A stretch of DNA of 64,000 nucleotides from Chryseobacterium culicis (GTDB lineage Bacteria; Bacteroidota; Bacteroidia; Flavobacteriales; Weeksellaceae): NCBI RefSeq assembly GCF_002979755.1, contig NZ_PCPP01000001.1:1148665-1212664 (forward strand). The letters are read 5' to 3'. Below, in pieces: positions 53,454-62,846 of this stretch. The stretch's first letter is position 1; the number at the start of each line of letters is the position of its first letter. Under the pieces are notes generated by a model, which ran no database searches, was not told where the DNA came from, and saw only the letters and a program-made list of their open reading frames with translations. The position numbers and the translations under genes are program-made.

Positions 53454-54752
53454 ATGAAAACAACAATTTCAACCATTATGTTAGCAGCAACTTTTATTCT
53501 AAGTACACCTGCTATTTCAAAAGCACAGATTAACAAGGCTACTACATCTTCATCAAAATCGGATACCAGTATACGCCCTTTTCACATCAGTATCCCGCAA
53601 TCTCAATTAGATGATCTAAAAAAAAGAATCTCCGAAACCCGTTTTCCGGATAAAGAGACTGTGAAAGATGCATCTCAGGGAATTCAGCTTGAGCAGTTAA
53701 AAGAACTGATTACCTATTGGGGCAATGGATACGACTGGAGAAAGGTGGAAAATAAACTGAACGCTCTTCCGCAGTTTGTAACCAATATTGACGGACTTGA
53801 TATTCAGTTTATCCATGTACGTTCAAAGGAAGCTAATGCAATGCCTCTGATACTCACTCATGGCTGGCCAGGCTCTCCGCTGGAGTTTATCAATACAATA
53901 GGTCCTTTGACTGATCCTGTAAAGTATGGAGGAAAAGCGAGTGATGCATTTGATGTGATTATACCAGCAATTCCGGGTTATGGCTTTTCAGAAATCCCTG
54001 CCGAACTGGGATGGAATCCTGACCGTGTTGCCCTTGCCTGGGATGTACTGATGAAAAGACTTGGCTATAAAAAGTATGTTTCTGAGGGTGGTGACCACGG
54101 ATCTGTAATCTCTGATGCGCTGGCAAAACAGGCTCCTTCAGGTCTTTTAGGAATTCACCTTACAATGCCTGCAACTATTCCTGCTGAGCTTGTAAAACCG
54201 ATCAATGTAGGTGATCCTGCTCCTGCCGGACTTTCTGCTTCAGAAGCACAGGCTTATAATGCCATGAGTACTTTCTTTGGAAGAAATGCAGCTTACGGAG
54301 GAATGATGGTTACACGTCCACAAACTACAGGCTATTTACTTTCCGATTCTCCAAGCGCTTTAGCCGCTTTTCTCTATGAAAAAATTGCAGAATGGAGTGA
54401 AAGTGATCTTCATCCTGAAAATGTAATTGGCCGTGATGCCATTCTCGACGATATTACATTGTACTGGCTGACCAATACAGGAGCATCTTCTTCTCGTTTC
54501 TACTGGGAAAACAATAAAAATAATTTCAGTGCAGAAGCACAGAAGACAAAAGACATAAAAGTTCCTGTAGCGATTTCGGTATTTCCTCACGAGATTTATC
54601 AGGCTCCGGAAAGCTGGTCAAAACGTGCTTACCCTACTTTGTATTACTATCATAAAGCTTCAAAGGGTGGACATTTTGCAGCCTGGGAACAGCCACAAGT
54701 CTTTACAGAAGAGCTTCGAGCAGCTTTCAAAGATCTAAGAAAAAAACTTTAA
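53454..54752 (+). CDS. exported epoxide hydrolase-like alpha/beta hydrolase
   Basis: The 432-residue protein has a signal peptide (MKTTISTIMLAATFILSTPA, cut near residue 25). An epoxide-hydrolase N-terminal (EHN) domain follows: FHISIPQSQLDDLKKRISET and WRKVENKLNALPQF. The alpha/beta hydrolase core has LILTHGWPGSPLEF (oxyanion hole, HGWP) and the nucleophile Asp214 in EGGDHGSVI, where many homologs read GGDWG. The end contains KGGHFAAWEQP with the catalytic His. It probably hydrolyses epoxides or esters in the periplasm. It lies 31 bases before the Ohr gene and is likely in the same operon, pointing to detoxification. Confidence 0.9.
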   Translation: MKTTISTIMLAATFILSTPAISKAQINKATTSSSKSDTSIRPFHISIPQSQLDDLKKRISETRFPDKETVKDASQGIQLEQLKELITYWGNGYDWRKVENKLNALPQFVTNIDGLDIQFIHVRSKEANAMPLILTHGWPGSPLEFINTIGPLTDPVKYGGKASDAFDVIIPAIPGYGFSEIPAELGWNPDRVALAWDVLMKRLGYKKYVSEGGDHGSVISDALAKQAPSGLLGIHLTMPATIPAELVKPINVGDPAPAGLSASEAQAYNAMSTFFGRNAAYGGMMVTRPQTTGYLLSDSPSALAAFLYEKIAEWSESDLHPENVIGRDAILDDITLYWLTNTGASSSRFYWENNKNNFSAEAQKTKDIKVPVAISVFPHEIYQAPESWSKRAYPTLYYYHKASKGGHFAAWEQPQVFTEELRAAFKDLRKKL

Positions 54753-54783
54753 AACAATATTGTTCAATCTAAATAATAAAAAT

Positions 54784-55242
54784 ATGGAATTAAATACCAT
54801 TCAGGAAGTAGAAAATACAACCGTAGTCAATATCAGTAAAGTGTTGTATTCCGGTAATGTCATCGTAACCGGAGGTCGTAACGGAGCAGCGAAAAGCAGT
54901 GATGGAAAACTGGATATTGAGCTGACATCCCCCGGTACAAAAGGAAACGGAACAAATCCGGAACAGCTATTAGCAGCAGGATGGTCGGCCTGTTTTATCG
55001 GAGCTATGCATTTGAGTGCTGCTACAATGAGAATTACCCTTCCTTCAGACCTGTCTGTCAATACCTCAGTAGATCTGGCAACCCATGATGAAGGATTTTT
55101 TCTGCAGGCCCATTTACAGGTCATTTTACCGGGAATGCCGGTAGAAGAAGCAAAAAAAGTTGTGGAAACAGCCCATGCAACATGTCCTTATTCCAAAGCT
55201 ACCCGTGGGAATATTAATGTAAAGATAGATGTAGTAGTCTAA
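54784..55242 (+). CDS. organic hydroperoxide resistance protein, Ohr/OsmC family
   Basis: From ATG 54784 the product is 152 residues; eight more residues could be added from an upstream start but are not typical. The two redox cysteines are Cys70 (GWSACFIGAM) and Cys134 (ATCPYSKATRG), spaced 64 apart as in Ohr. TNPEQLLAAGWSAC is the family signature. Ohr reduces organic hydroperoxides with lipoyl-dithiol donors. It is downstream of the epoxide hydrolase gene with a short gap and ends in a strong terminator. Confidence 0.93.
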   Translation: MELNTIQEVENTTVVNISKVLYSGNVIVTGGRNGAAKSSDGKLDIELTSPGTKGNGTNPEQLLAAGWSACFIGAMHLSAATMRITLPSDLSVNTSVDLATHDEGFFLQAHLQVILPGMPVEEAKKVVETAHATCPYSKATRGNINVKIDVVV

Positions 55243-55269
55243 TTTGAGAATGTTTTTACCATGCTGATT

Positions 55270-55302
55270 AAAGCCTTCCTTGCCACAAACAAGGAAGGCT
55301 TT
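55270..55302 (+). terminator. terminator of the Ohr gene
   Basis: AAAGCCTTCCTTG (55270-55282) pairs perfectly with CAAGGAAGGCTTT (55290-55302), followed by TGTTTAATT. Confidence 0.9.
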
Positions 55303-55346
55303 TGTTTAATTATGATTGAAGTAAGTAATTTTAATTTAAAATATAA

Positions 55347-55916
55347 CTATTTAGCGGCAGTAGTGACTTTATTGAATGCATAAGGTACTACTCCAATTCC
55401 CAATGTAAGTAAAACGCCAACGAGATTATTAAGATCGGGAAAGACATTGACATCAAAATAATTCCAGATGGCAAAAGTGGTAAGAACACATGCCAGACCT
55501 ACAGATACCAGCCCGCTTATAAAGGCAAGAAAACGGCTTACACTTGTATTAGGTTTTTCGGTATTAGAATCTGAAGTGTTATTAAGTGTTGCAGAGGCTT
55601 CCTTCATGGCCTGCTGACTTTCAGGAGAAGCGGCTAAAAAAGCTTCTGTTTGTTTTGTTTTTTCTATCTCTATCTGAACATTAGCATCCTTATCCAGAAG
55701 AAGATCTTTTAAAGAGACTTTATCTTTTTTTAGTTTAAAAAAGACAAGACAGGTGATCAACAGGAAGAGCAAAATAGGAGAAAATGCAATCCACTTTTCA
55801 GCATCAGTTATAGGAATTACCTGTGGTACAGGTGGTTTTGGAGCAGGTGTTTGTGCCAAAAGACCAGCATACGTAAAAAATGCGGTCAACGATAGGAAAA
55901 GAGTCAATGGTTTCAT
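55347..55916 (-). CDS. hypothetical membrane protein
   Basis: The 189-residue product has a signal peptide (MKPLTLFLSLTAFFTYAGLL), a Pro-rich stretch (TPAPKPPVPQVIP), a hydrophobic helix at about 43-63, a charged middle rich in Lys, Glu and Ser, and two further helices near 130-152 and 158-178. The layout is unlike any family I can name; a membrane-bound accessory protein is possible. It is a single gene, convergent with ohr and 207 bases from the outer-membrane protein gene on the same strand. Confidence 0.65.
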   Translation of the reverse strand: MKPLTLFLSLTAFFTYAGLLAQTPAPKPPVPQVIPITDAEKWIAFSPILLFLLITCLVFFKLKKDKVSLKDLLLDKDANVQIEIEKTKQTEAFLAASPESQQAMKEASATLNNTSDSNTEKPNTSVSRFLAFISGLVSVGLACVLTTFAIWNYFDVNVFPDLNNLVGVLLTLGIGVVPYAFNKVTTAAK

Positions 55917-56123
55917 AGGTATTAGTTTTCAGGTTATTATTATTTACTTTGAATGGCATGGAATGCACTTTACAGCACACCACTTATTTCATCACAAATT
56001 TTGGCATTATATAATAACCTGTCAATTACCCATTTGGGTAATATCATTTCCTAAAATAAGAAAATATATAAACTGAAAATCGATCTTTTTCAGTTATTCA
56101 AATACCGAATTGACTTTCCATTA

Positions 56124-57923
56124 TCAGTTCCCAAAATTGACAAAATGAGGAATATCCGTAGCAAAACTGTTCATCGGTAAAAGATTATTCCTGTTGCTGT
56201 TAAAATCAAAAACTGAATTATTATCAAAAGGAACACGAGGGTAATACATGAACGAAATCTGAATCCTGTTGAAAACCAGATAGGGATTATTAATTAAAAC
56301 ACCTATTCCGATTTTTGTATTTACTTTTGTTTTAAACAGTTTATCATCAGGCATTCCCAGCCAGCCAACTGCTGTTGTCAAATAAGGACTGAAATGGAAA
56401 TTCTTCCAGGTCTTATTAATAAACAATTGAAGCTGGTATCGTAAAACCAGTTTTTTAGTTCCGATATAATCCGTATTGTAAACAGGAAATTCATCTGCGG
56501 AAGAAAGATTTATTCTATCTTTATAAGAGTAGTTATGCTGTGGATTTCCCAAGGCTAATGTAGGAGAAAAGAAATGCCTTGCTTTGGCAAATTTCCAGTC
56601 CATAAGATGGGTAAAATAGGTTGCATCAAAACGGAAAGATTCCCTGTTCTGGCTGTCTTCATTAAAAAACCTTCCAAACTGGCCTTTCACCGTAAAGTAT
56701 CCCAACTTTGTAAAACGGCCGTAAGATGCAGAAATTCCTACATACGGATTCACTTCTTTATTTCTGGATAAGCCTCCTGCAATAAGGTTCACAGAATTAC
56801 CGTAGGCAACATCCTCAGGCAAATCATATTGGAAAATATTTTTCTGAACCGAAAAGTTTCTGCGGATAAACCCTACAGACATCAGGAAGCTGTTATAAGA
56901 GCTGAAATACTGGTACTGGTCGATTCCAGGACTATCTTTGTACCTGTAATTCTGGAACCTTCCTATAATGGCAATATTACTGGATATTTTTTCATTGGGA
57001 TCCGCTGAAACCGGAATCTGATAACCTCCCCATAAATCCTGACTGTATACTTTGATCTGAACTTCGGGAAAAGTGGTATCTGTTTGTATCGGAAGTAACA
57101 CTTTCCGCATAAAATATTCAAAGGTAAAACCTCCCGCCCATTTCGTTAAAGGAGAGAAAAAGTCTCTTCTAAGACTGAAATTGATTCTTTCATTTCTCGA
57201 AAAATCCCTTTCCCCAAGAAGCTGAGCGTTAATATAAGTACCAAAAAGATTATAGGTGGTGTAGCTTCCTAAAAGATAATCCTGCTTCTCTTTGGAATCA
57301 TTTCTGTAAAGGAAATCCAATGTGTGTCCCAGCCCCAGTACATTTTCTTCAGTAACCCCCAGACCAATCTTGCTTCCGGAATAACTGATTCTCGGTTTCA
57401 GACTCCAGGAATCAAGAACCCTTACAACAACATCTATAGAATCTTTACTGGAAGTACTGTCAGAAACACTGATATTCACCCTGTTTATAAAAGGCATTGT
57501 TCTCAGCAAACGTTCAGATTCGTAGAGCTTCTGGGCATTGTATTCTTCTCCTTCTTCAAAAAGCAAAAAATTATTGACGGTTGATTTTTTAGTACTGGCA
57601 TGAAGATGATCTGCCACCCAGTCATACCATTTCGTTCGTTCTTTACTGTCCTGCGAGCCGTATCCGAAGGGGTCAATGGTTTCAATCCTGACCTTTCTGA
57701 TAATTTTTTTATTATACGTCTCCTGAGAAAGCTTTTCAGTATTGGACTTAACAGAAGTGGAATCCGGTTCTCTACGAAATATAAAGCGGTGAATGAATTT
57801 GGTAACTTTTCTTTGATCCGAAAATTTTTCTATTTTGTAATAAAGCGAATCTTTCTTCTCTTGTGCATTTAAAAAGAAAAAACCACTTAAAAAGAAAATC
57901 AGAGTTACAGTCGTTCTAGTCAT
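56124..57923 (-). CDS. outer-membrane beta-barrel protein with POTRA-like region
   Basis: The 599-residue protein has a signal peptide (MTRTTVTLIFFLSGFFFLNA). Residues about 68-170 read as one POTRA-like module (VRIETIDPFGYG ... LLRTMPFINRVNISVSDSTS ... VVVRVLDSWSLKPRIS, quoted in parts), resembling domains in BamA/D15-type proteins. From about 180 to the end are repeated amphipathic strands with aromatic ends, for example TLDFLYRND, YINAQLLGERDF and YLTTAVGWLGMPDDK, consistent with a barrel. It may be a surface-antigen-type protein helping insert or transport cargo. Substrate unknown. It is a single gene. Confidence 0.8.
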   Translation of the reverse strand: MTRTTVTLIFFLSGFFFLNAQEKKDSLYYKIEKFSDQRKVTKFIHRFIFRREPDSTSVKSNTEKLSQETYNKKIIRKVRIETIDPFGYGSQDSKERTKWYDWVADHLHASTKKSTVNNFLLFEEGEEYNAQKLYESERLLRTMPFINRVNISVSDSTSSKDSIDVVVRVLDSWSLKPRISYSGSKIGLGVTEENVLGLGHTLDFLYRNDSKEKQDYLLGSYTTYNLFGTYINAQLLGERDFSRNERINFSLRRDFFSPLTKWAGGFTFEYFMRKVLLPIQTDTTFPEVQIKVYSQDLWGGYQIPVSADPNEKISSNIAIIGRFQNYRYKDSPGIDQYQYFSSYNSFLMSVGFIRRNFSVQKNIFQYDLPEDVAYGNSVNLIAGGLSRNKEVNPYVGISASYGRFTKLGYFTVKGQFGRFFNEDSQNRESFRFDATYFTHLMDWKFAKARHFFSPTLALGNPQHNYSYKDRINLSSADEFPVYNTDYIGTKKLVLRYQLQLFINKTWKNFHFSPYLTTAVGWLGMPDDKLFKTKVNTKIGIGVLINNPYLVFNRIQISFMYYPRVPFDNNSVFDFNSNRNNLLPMNSFATDIPHFVNFGN

Positions 57924-58334
57924 TAGTCATCATAATTCAATACAGTTTGTTGCATCAATTTGCAAGCCAATAAGGCTTAAAACATATAAAAGAAGCAACT
58001 TTTATGGGAAATAAGAGTGAAAGCTGCTTTCTAAGACCAATTTCTTTCTACAATTTAAGATTCTCTTTTCAATTTTCTCGATTAAAGTTTCAACGGAACA
58101 TCTAAATTCCCCTGCTTTAATATTAATGTAAATGAATTTCATAGAAGATTTAAAAAAAAATTTTGAAGTACCTTTAAAAAGCTTCCGAAAGCTTGAAAGA
58201 TACTTATTCCTACCTTTTGAGAACATCCTTAGTTTTTTATTTTACGGAAAACCATAATGAGATAACGGCATTACAAATTAATTTTACAAATACTATTTCA
58301 TGAATAGTAGAACAATATTTATAAATGTCAAATA
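57924..58334. other. 411-base AT-rich gap
   Basis: A 74-codon minus-strand frame at 58002-58226 (MFSKGRNKYLSSF) has no promoter, no homology I recognise and composition of random AT-rich DNA, so it is not called a gene. I see no other feature. Confidence 0.4.
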
Positions 58335-60728
58335 ATGACAGCAGAAGAAATAAGAGAAATAGCAATTGACAGTTGCAAAACCTATTACGAATATCTACAC
58401 CATAACAATAAAGGTATTCAGGAAGTTGATGTTTTTGATTTAGAATATTTGCCAGGCAAGAATACAGTGATTAAGCTTCGTTTGTCTGCAAAACTTTTTG
58501 ATACAGAGGCTGTTTTTTTCAGAAATTTCCGTAATAATAAAGATTATGACCCCACAGATATTAAAATTATTGAATATGACAATGACAAAAATATACTTTT
58601 AATTAAACCCTCTGAAAATATATTATCCGATTTTATAGGGTTACATAAAAATGACCTTAAGGTAGTCTCGGATCTAAAGTTTCTTGTTGAAAGAGTAAAA
58701 GATTGGTATGTACATAATGGAAGTAAACTCTCCTTACCTACTCGAGTTTCAAAATACTCAGAGGATTTTCAGAATATAGATTTTTTCCAGGAGAAAAATC
58801 TTCAACCTTCAGAAAACCAAAAACAGTCCTTAAAAAATATTTTCACAACCCCATTCTCTTATGTTTGGGGAGCTCCTGGTACAGGCAAAACACAATTTGT
58901 CCTTGCCTACGCTGTACTTCATTATATAAGAAAAGGAGATACTATCGCCATTTTAGCCCCTACCAATAATGCGATTGAGCAAGTTTTAAAAGGTATACTT
59001 AAAATGACTGATAAGGCTGGAATTGACAGAAAGCAAATTATACGTCTGGGAACACCCTCCAAAAAATTTGCTGAAGAATTTCCAGAAGTTTGTGAAGAAA
59101 AAGGGGTTCAAAAAAAACTGGCAGAAATAGATAAACAAATTGATATTCTGGAACGAATGTTAAACTTTCAAAATGAGCAACAAGCCATTGACAGATTCAT
59201 GAACTTAACCCCTGAATTTGATTATTTAAGTGAACTTTCTGAGCACATAAAACAAGAAACAGCCTCACTAGCTGAAGTTAATACCGAATTCAAAAAAAAG
59301 CAGATAGAAATTAAATTTTTCACTGAAAATAGTATTAAACAAACTCAACAATTAGAAATAAATATTGCTAAAATAAATTCTATTTCTCATAAAATTATCA
59401 AAGCATTTACCCGTAAACCAACGCATGCAGAAAAGGAAGTTTATGAAATTAAAAAGAGAATATTTAATTTAAATAAAGTTCTGGAATACTCAAAATATGA
59501 ACTCTCTGAAATCAGCAAGAAAAAGACAGCTCAAGAAAGCAATTTAGTCAAGTTAAAAAAAAACGTAGCTGTAAGAATCAATGATCTGATTAACCAAACA
59601 AAATATTTTCCAGAAGTTCAGTCAATTCTTTCGAATTTGTCAATTGTAAATATAAAAGAAATTAAAAAAAAGGCATACACTGTAATCCTTCACAAAAGAG
59701 ATAGGTTAAATGTTGACAAGCATTTATTTTCTGAATATAAAAATCACGATTCAGATATCATAAAATCTGAATTGGAAAGATATGTATATTTACGAGCTAA
59801 ACTAGCTATTTCATCCACTGAAGAACGCTTAAAATCTGTAAATATAATTGCCTGTACTTTAGATGGCTATATTGGACGTTATGCAGAATCAAAGTTGAAT
59901 GTTGAGCATATTTTTCTTGATGAAGCAGGGTATGCCAATATAATTAAAGCTTTGACATTATTTAATCATTCAACCCCCATTTCATTTCTGGGTGATCATA
60001 AACAATTGCCTCCGGTTTGTGAAATTAATGACAGCAGTATTGAAAGAGATAATAAGTTTTATAATATGTTTTTATGGGCTCAATCTGCCATTTTCTTAGA
60101 CACTCTCTTTTCAAAACCAAAAGACTTCTCCAGAAATCAATATCTGATCAATTCAGAATTCAAATCTGAAAATATTTCCAAGACTTCTTTAAACTCTACC
60201 TATAGATTCGGAAATAATCTAGCTCAAATTCTGGCTAAGCATGTTTATGAAAATGATTTTACCTCAAATAACCCGGAAGGTGAAACACAAATACAATATA
60301 TTAATGCTAAAAAAATTGAAGGTCCAAAATCAAGAGTCTCAATGAATGAAGTTTCAGAAATAATGAAACTTGTTTATAATCTTAAAAAAGATGGAACTGA
60401 GGACTTTGTAATTTTAACACCCTATAAAAAACAAATAAAATTACTCAACAACTCTTTGCCACAAGAAAGAAATGATCTAAAAATCCTCACTGTTCATGGT
60501 TCTCAGGGTAGAGAGTGGGATACTGTAATTTTAAGTATTGTAGACACTTATGATAAATGGTTTGTTGACACCACTATTCCTATTTCTAAAGGTCTTAATT
60601 TAGTTAATACTGCAGTTAGTAGAGCTAAACGAAATTTAATTGTAGTTTGTGACAAAAATTATTGGGTAGAACAAAATGGACAGCTTGTAAGTGAACTTAT
60701 TAATTGTGGAAAAGAGATAAAAAATTAA
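58335..60728 (+). CDS. UPF1-like superfamily 1 helicase, orphan
   Basis: The 797-residue protein has a Walker A motif GAPGTGKT at 179-186, a Walker B FLDEA at 527-531, motif III LGDHKQLPPV (about 550), motif V LTVHGSQGREWDTVI (about 715) and motif VI NTAVSRAKRNLIVV (about 755). These are SF1B UPF1/Dna2-like helicase signatures. The first 150 residues are unrecognised. A long charged, likely coiled-coil insert (about 245-475) splits the helicase core before Walker B. Its coding sequence looks more AT-rich than its neighbours. No nuclease or other partner gene is adjacent. Nucleic-acid unwinding is near certain; a role in repair, RNA processing or phage defence cannot be decided. Confidence 0.9.
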   Translation: MTAEEIREIAIDSCKTYYEYLHHNNKGIQEVDVFDLEYLPGKNTVIKLRLSAKLFDTEAVFFRNFRNNKDYDPTDIKIIEYDNDKNILLIKPSENILSDFIGLHKNDLKVVSDLKFLVERVKDWYVHNGSKLSLPTRVSKYSEDFQNIDFFQEKNLQPSENQKQSLKNIFTTPFSYVWGAPGTGKTQFVLAYAVLHYIRKGDTIAILAPTNNAIEQVLKGILKMTDKAGIDRKQIIRLGTPSKKFAEEFPEVCEEKGVQKKLAEIDKQIDILERMLNFQNEQQAIDRFMNLTPEFDYLSELSEHIKQETASLAEVNTEFKKKQIEIKFFTENSIKQTQQLEINIAKINSISHKIIKAFTRKPTHAEKEVYEIKKRIFNLNKVLEYSKYELSEISKKKTAQESNLVKLKKNVAVRINDLINQTKYFPEVQSILSNLSIVNIKEIKKKAYTVILHKRDRLNVDKHLFSEYKNHDSDIIKSELERYVYLRAKLAISSTEERLKSVNIIACTLDGYIGRYAESKLNVEHIFLDEAGYANIIKALTLFNHSTPISFLGDHKQLPPVCEINDSSIERDNKFYNMFLWAQSAIFLDTLFSKPKDFSRNQYLINSEFKSENISKTSLNSTYRFGNNLAQILAKHVYENDFTSNNPEGETQIQYINAKKIEGPKSRVSMNEVSEIMKLVYNLKKDGTEDFVILTPYKKQIKLLNNSLPQERNDLKILTVHGSQGREWDTVILSIVDTYDKWFVDTTIPISKGLNLVNTAVSRAKRNLIVVCDKNYWVEQNGQLVSELINCGKEIKN

Positions 60729-60799
60729 GATGAGCTTATTCATAGTAGTATAATTATATTTTCGAGTCTTGTTTATGATTACATTTTTACTCGAAACTA

Positions 60800-60830
60800 A
60801 ATAAGCTTTCCTGTAATAGGAAGGCTTATT
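60800..60830 (+). terminator. terminator of the helicase gene
   Basis: AATAAGCTTTCCT (60800-60812) pairs with AGGAAGGCTTATT (60818-60830) with one T-G pair, followed by TTAATTATC. The rest of the 311-base gap holds nothing I recognise. Confidence 0.82.
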
Positions 60831-61039
60831 TTAATTATCTCTTAAGCTAAAATCAGTTTTCCTTCATTCTTCAAAATTATCTAATACTTTACAATCACAT
60901 TGTTTTACAACATTTTGTAATTTAACTTTTATTTCCTGGATAATATTCATACCATTAAAAGCTAACTTAAATCATAAAGTAATACCATCGGGGCAATCTT
61001 TTTTTGATTATTTTTACTCATTATAAATAAAAATAATAC

Positions 61040-61525
61040 ATGAAAAAATTCGTACTTACGGGAATAGCAGTTATAGGAGGATTTCTGACAGCCAATGCAC
61101 AGTGTAAACCTGTATCCACTCTTTCGGAAAACTTTGATACCTGGAAAGATATCAATAAATGCTGGACTGCTCAAGCCGGGAAAGCCATGCTGTATGCAAG
61201 TGACAAAAGAATTGTATTTTATTCAATGACCAATCCTGGAGAAAATATGTATCTGGTAACACCGGAAATCAAAGCCGGAACTTATACGCTTTCTCTTGAT
61301 CTTTCAGATAATGGAGGAGAAACAACATTAGAACTGTTCTCAGTAGACAATCCTTCCGAGGTAAAAACATATGTTTCAATTACTAAACCTTCCAAGATAA
61401 CAGGAGAGAAAAAAGTATTTACAGTTTCTTTGAAAAAAGATTCACATTTAGGGTTGAAAGTCTTACTGAATGGAGTACATCAGGCGGTTTATATGGATAA
61501 TCTGTCTCTACAGGCGAAGAAGTAG
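61040..61525 (+). CDS. small secreted jelly-roll-like protein
   Basis: The 161-residue product has a signal peptide (MKKFVLTGIAVIGGFLTANA). The mature part (SENFDTWKDINKCWTAQAGK, YLVTPEIKAGTYTLSLDLSD, YMDNLSLQA) follows the pattern of the 'choice-of-anchor/MAM-like' jelly-roll domain at the N-terminus of the 1502-residue T9SS cargo, where the same order of FxxxxLPxCW and a final D-x-L/V is seen. It lacks any sorting domain. It is a single gene with its own terminator. Possibly a small extracellular carbohydrate- or surface-binding protein; this is inference. Confidence 0.7.
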   Translation: MKKFVLTGIAVIGGFLTANAQCKPVSTLSENFDTWKDINKCWTAQAGKAMLYASDKRIVFYSMTNPGENMYLVTPEIKAGTYTLSLDLSDNGGETTLELFSVDNPSEVKTYVSITKPSKITGEKKVFTVSLKKDSHLGLKVLLNGVHQAVYMDNLSLQAKK

Positions 61526-61606
61526 ATCCTTAGGATAAAAAGGTCCCAAAGAACTATATTTGATCATAAATTCAGGCAAATAGTTATAGTGGTTACCAAT
61601 AAAAAA

Positions 61607-61626
61607 GCATCTGTAAAAACAGATGC
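61607..61626 (+). terminator. terminator of the small secreted-protein gene
   Basis: GCATCTGT-AAAA-ACAGATGC, flanked by A6 and T5, perfect eight-pair stem. Confidence 0.9.
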
Positions 61627-61629
61627 TTT

Positions 61630-61955
61630 TTATATAGATTACCTACAACAATTGTTCAAAAAACTAAGTTCATACGCTATGTTCTTTAAAATTAAAACTA
61701 AAAGTTTGATTAAAACAGTTTTAAAGGTATATCCTCCAGTAAAACTTAGAGAGAAAATTCTTCTCTGAATATTTCATTTTTAGTTTTTAAAACTTCATTA
61801 ATTACTATATAATATCTAATCATTAATCATATTCGAATTTCCCATAATTATTCTTCGGAAGCAAAAATAGCATGTAGAGATAAAAGGTCTGAGATGTACA
61901 ATAAAAACTAGCGTTTGTAGATAAAATATGACATATCGTGATAATTCATCATAAA
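61630..61955. other. about 326 bases without a recognisable feature
   Basis: AT-rich sequence between two terminators. I see no open frame, promoter pair or repeat of note. Confidence 0.4.
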
Positions 61956-61984
61956 AAAGAGTATATCCAACAGATATACTCTTT
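61956..61984 (-). terminator. terminator of the HTH gene pair
   Basis: AAAGAGTATATC (61956-61967) pairs perfectly with GATATACTCTTT (61973-61984), loop CAACA; TTTTATGATG follows on the minus strand. Confidence 0.82.
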
Positions 61985-62048
61985 AAAAACTTAGAAAAAA
62001 AACGAAGTAATATATACCCTTATTACTTTAAAGATGAAAAGATGCAGA

Positions 62049-62381
62049 TTATACCAAAAACATACGTTTCCATTTTGTAACGGTATTTCTGCTTAATTTA
62101 AAATGTTTGGCTAACTGACTGTTATTTAATTGATGTTCTTTTTGATAATCAAGCATTTCGAAAATAGCCTGTTTATCATAAGATTTGAATTTTTGACTTT
62201 CAGATAATCCGTCCAAAAATATAATATTGTTAATCTTTAAAACATCGGACAAAGACATTGTATCTTTTGACAGATATTTTTTTACATATTCCCGTTTATC
62301 CGGGCATTTAGACTCTATGAAATCATGATAAATCCGTTTGTAATTGGGACCGGTATTTATTGTCTGTACTTGCTTATCCAT
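62049..62381 (-). CDS. small helix-turn-helix protein, transposase-OrfA-like
   Basis: The 110-residue protein is a paralog of the one at 53-391; the shared end reads NNSQLAKHFKLSRNTVTKWK here. The first half differs more but keeps the order YKRIYHDFIESKCPDKREYV and LKINNIIFLD. The ATG overlaps the end of the upstream HTH gene by 25 bases in another frame, so the two are expressed together. It probably binds DNA; whether it is a regulator or a remnant of a mobile element is open. Confidence 0.78.
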   Translation of the reverse strand: MDKQVQTINTGPNYKRIYHDFIESKCPDKREYVKKYLSKDTMSLSDVLKINNIIFLDGLSESQKFKSYDKQAIFEMLDYQKEHQLNNSQLAKHFKLSRNTVTKWKRMFLV

Positions 62382-62776
62382 TTATTCAATGTCGATTTAG
62401 GAATTCCGTATTGATTAATGATTTCAACCGGAGTCTTCTGTTTATTTTCTAAGAGCTCCAACATATAGTCTATAATTTCTTTTGTATATAAACTTTTCCG
62501 GAATTGAGGCAGTTTTGATTTTACTCCATTCTTATTCTGGCTGGCAACGGGAGCATATAGTATTAAATGATTGGAGTAGAGACGAAAAAAGTCATATTCC
62601 AATAATTTTGACCATTTTAGAAGCACATCTACCTCTAATGATTTCATAGAATACATTTCCAGGATCTCTTTTTCTGTTGAATGTAAAAACCTACAGATTC
62701 TGTTCATATCAATATCCTGTTCATTTACACGCTCATGCACTAAAGCACCAATATGAATATCTTTCAAATTTTCCAT
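62357..62776 (-). CDS. HTH protein common in Chryseobacterium, partner of the downstream HTH gene
   Basis: The 139-residue protein has an N-terminal region (IHIGALVHERVNEQDIDMNR) and EKEILEMYSMKSLEVDVLLK that looks like a helical sensing or dimer domain, then LLEYDFFRLYSNHLILYAPV, a pattern I recall as highly conserved in this genus. The C-terminus has VEIINQYGIPKSTLNKWISK, a transposase-like helix-turn-helix. The stop lies 25 bases inside the next gene. Function unknown; a small two-gene regulatory unit is the simplest reading. Confidence 0.75.
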   Translation of the reverse strand: MENLKDIHIGALVHERVNEQDIDMNRICRFLHSTEKEILEMYSMKSLEVDVLLKWSKLLEYDFFRLYSNHLILYAPVASQNKNGVKSKLPQFRKSLYTKEIIDYMLELLENKQKTPVEIINQYGIPKSTLNKWISKYRQ

Positions 62777-62846
62777 CTTAACTCATCTATCTCTATTCAA
62801 AAAAATAACATCATTTATCAGAAGTAAGTTTTTGATTTTTATTTAC

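Noticed and set aside
58002..58226. 74-codon minus-strand frame in the gap before the helicase
   Set aside because: Composition is that of random AT-rich DNA and there is no promoter or recognised motif.
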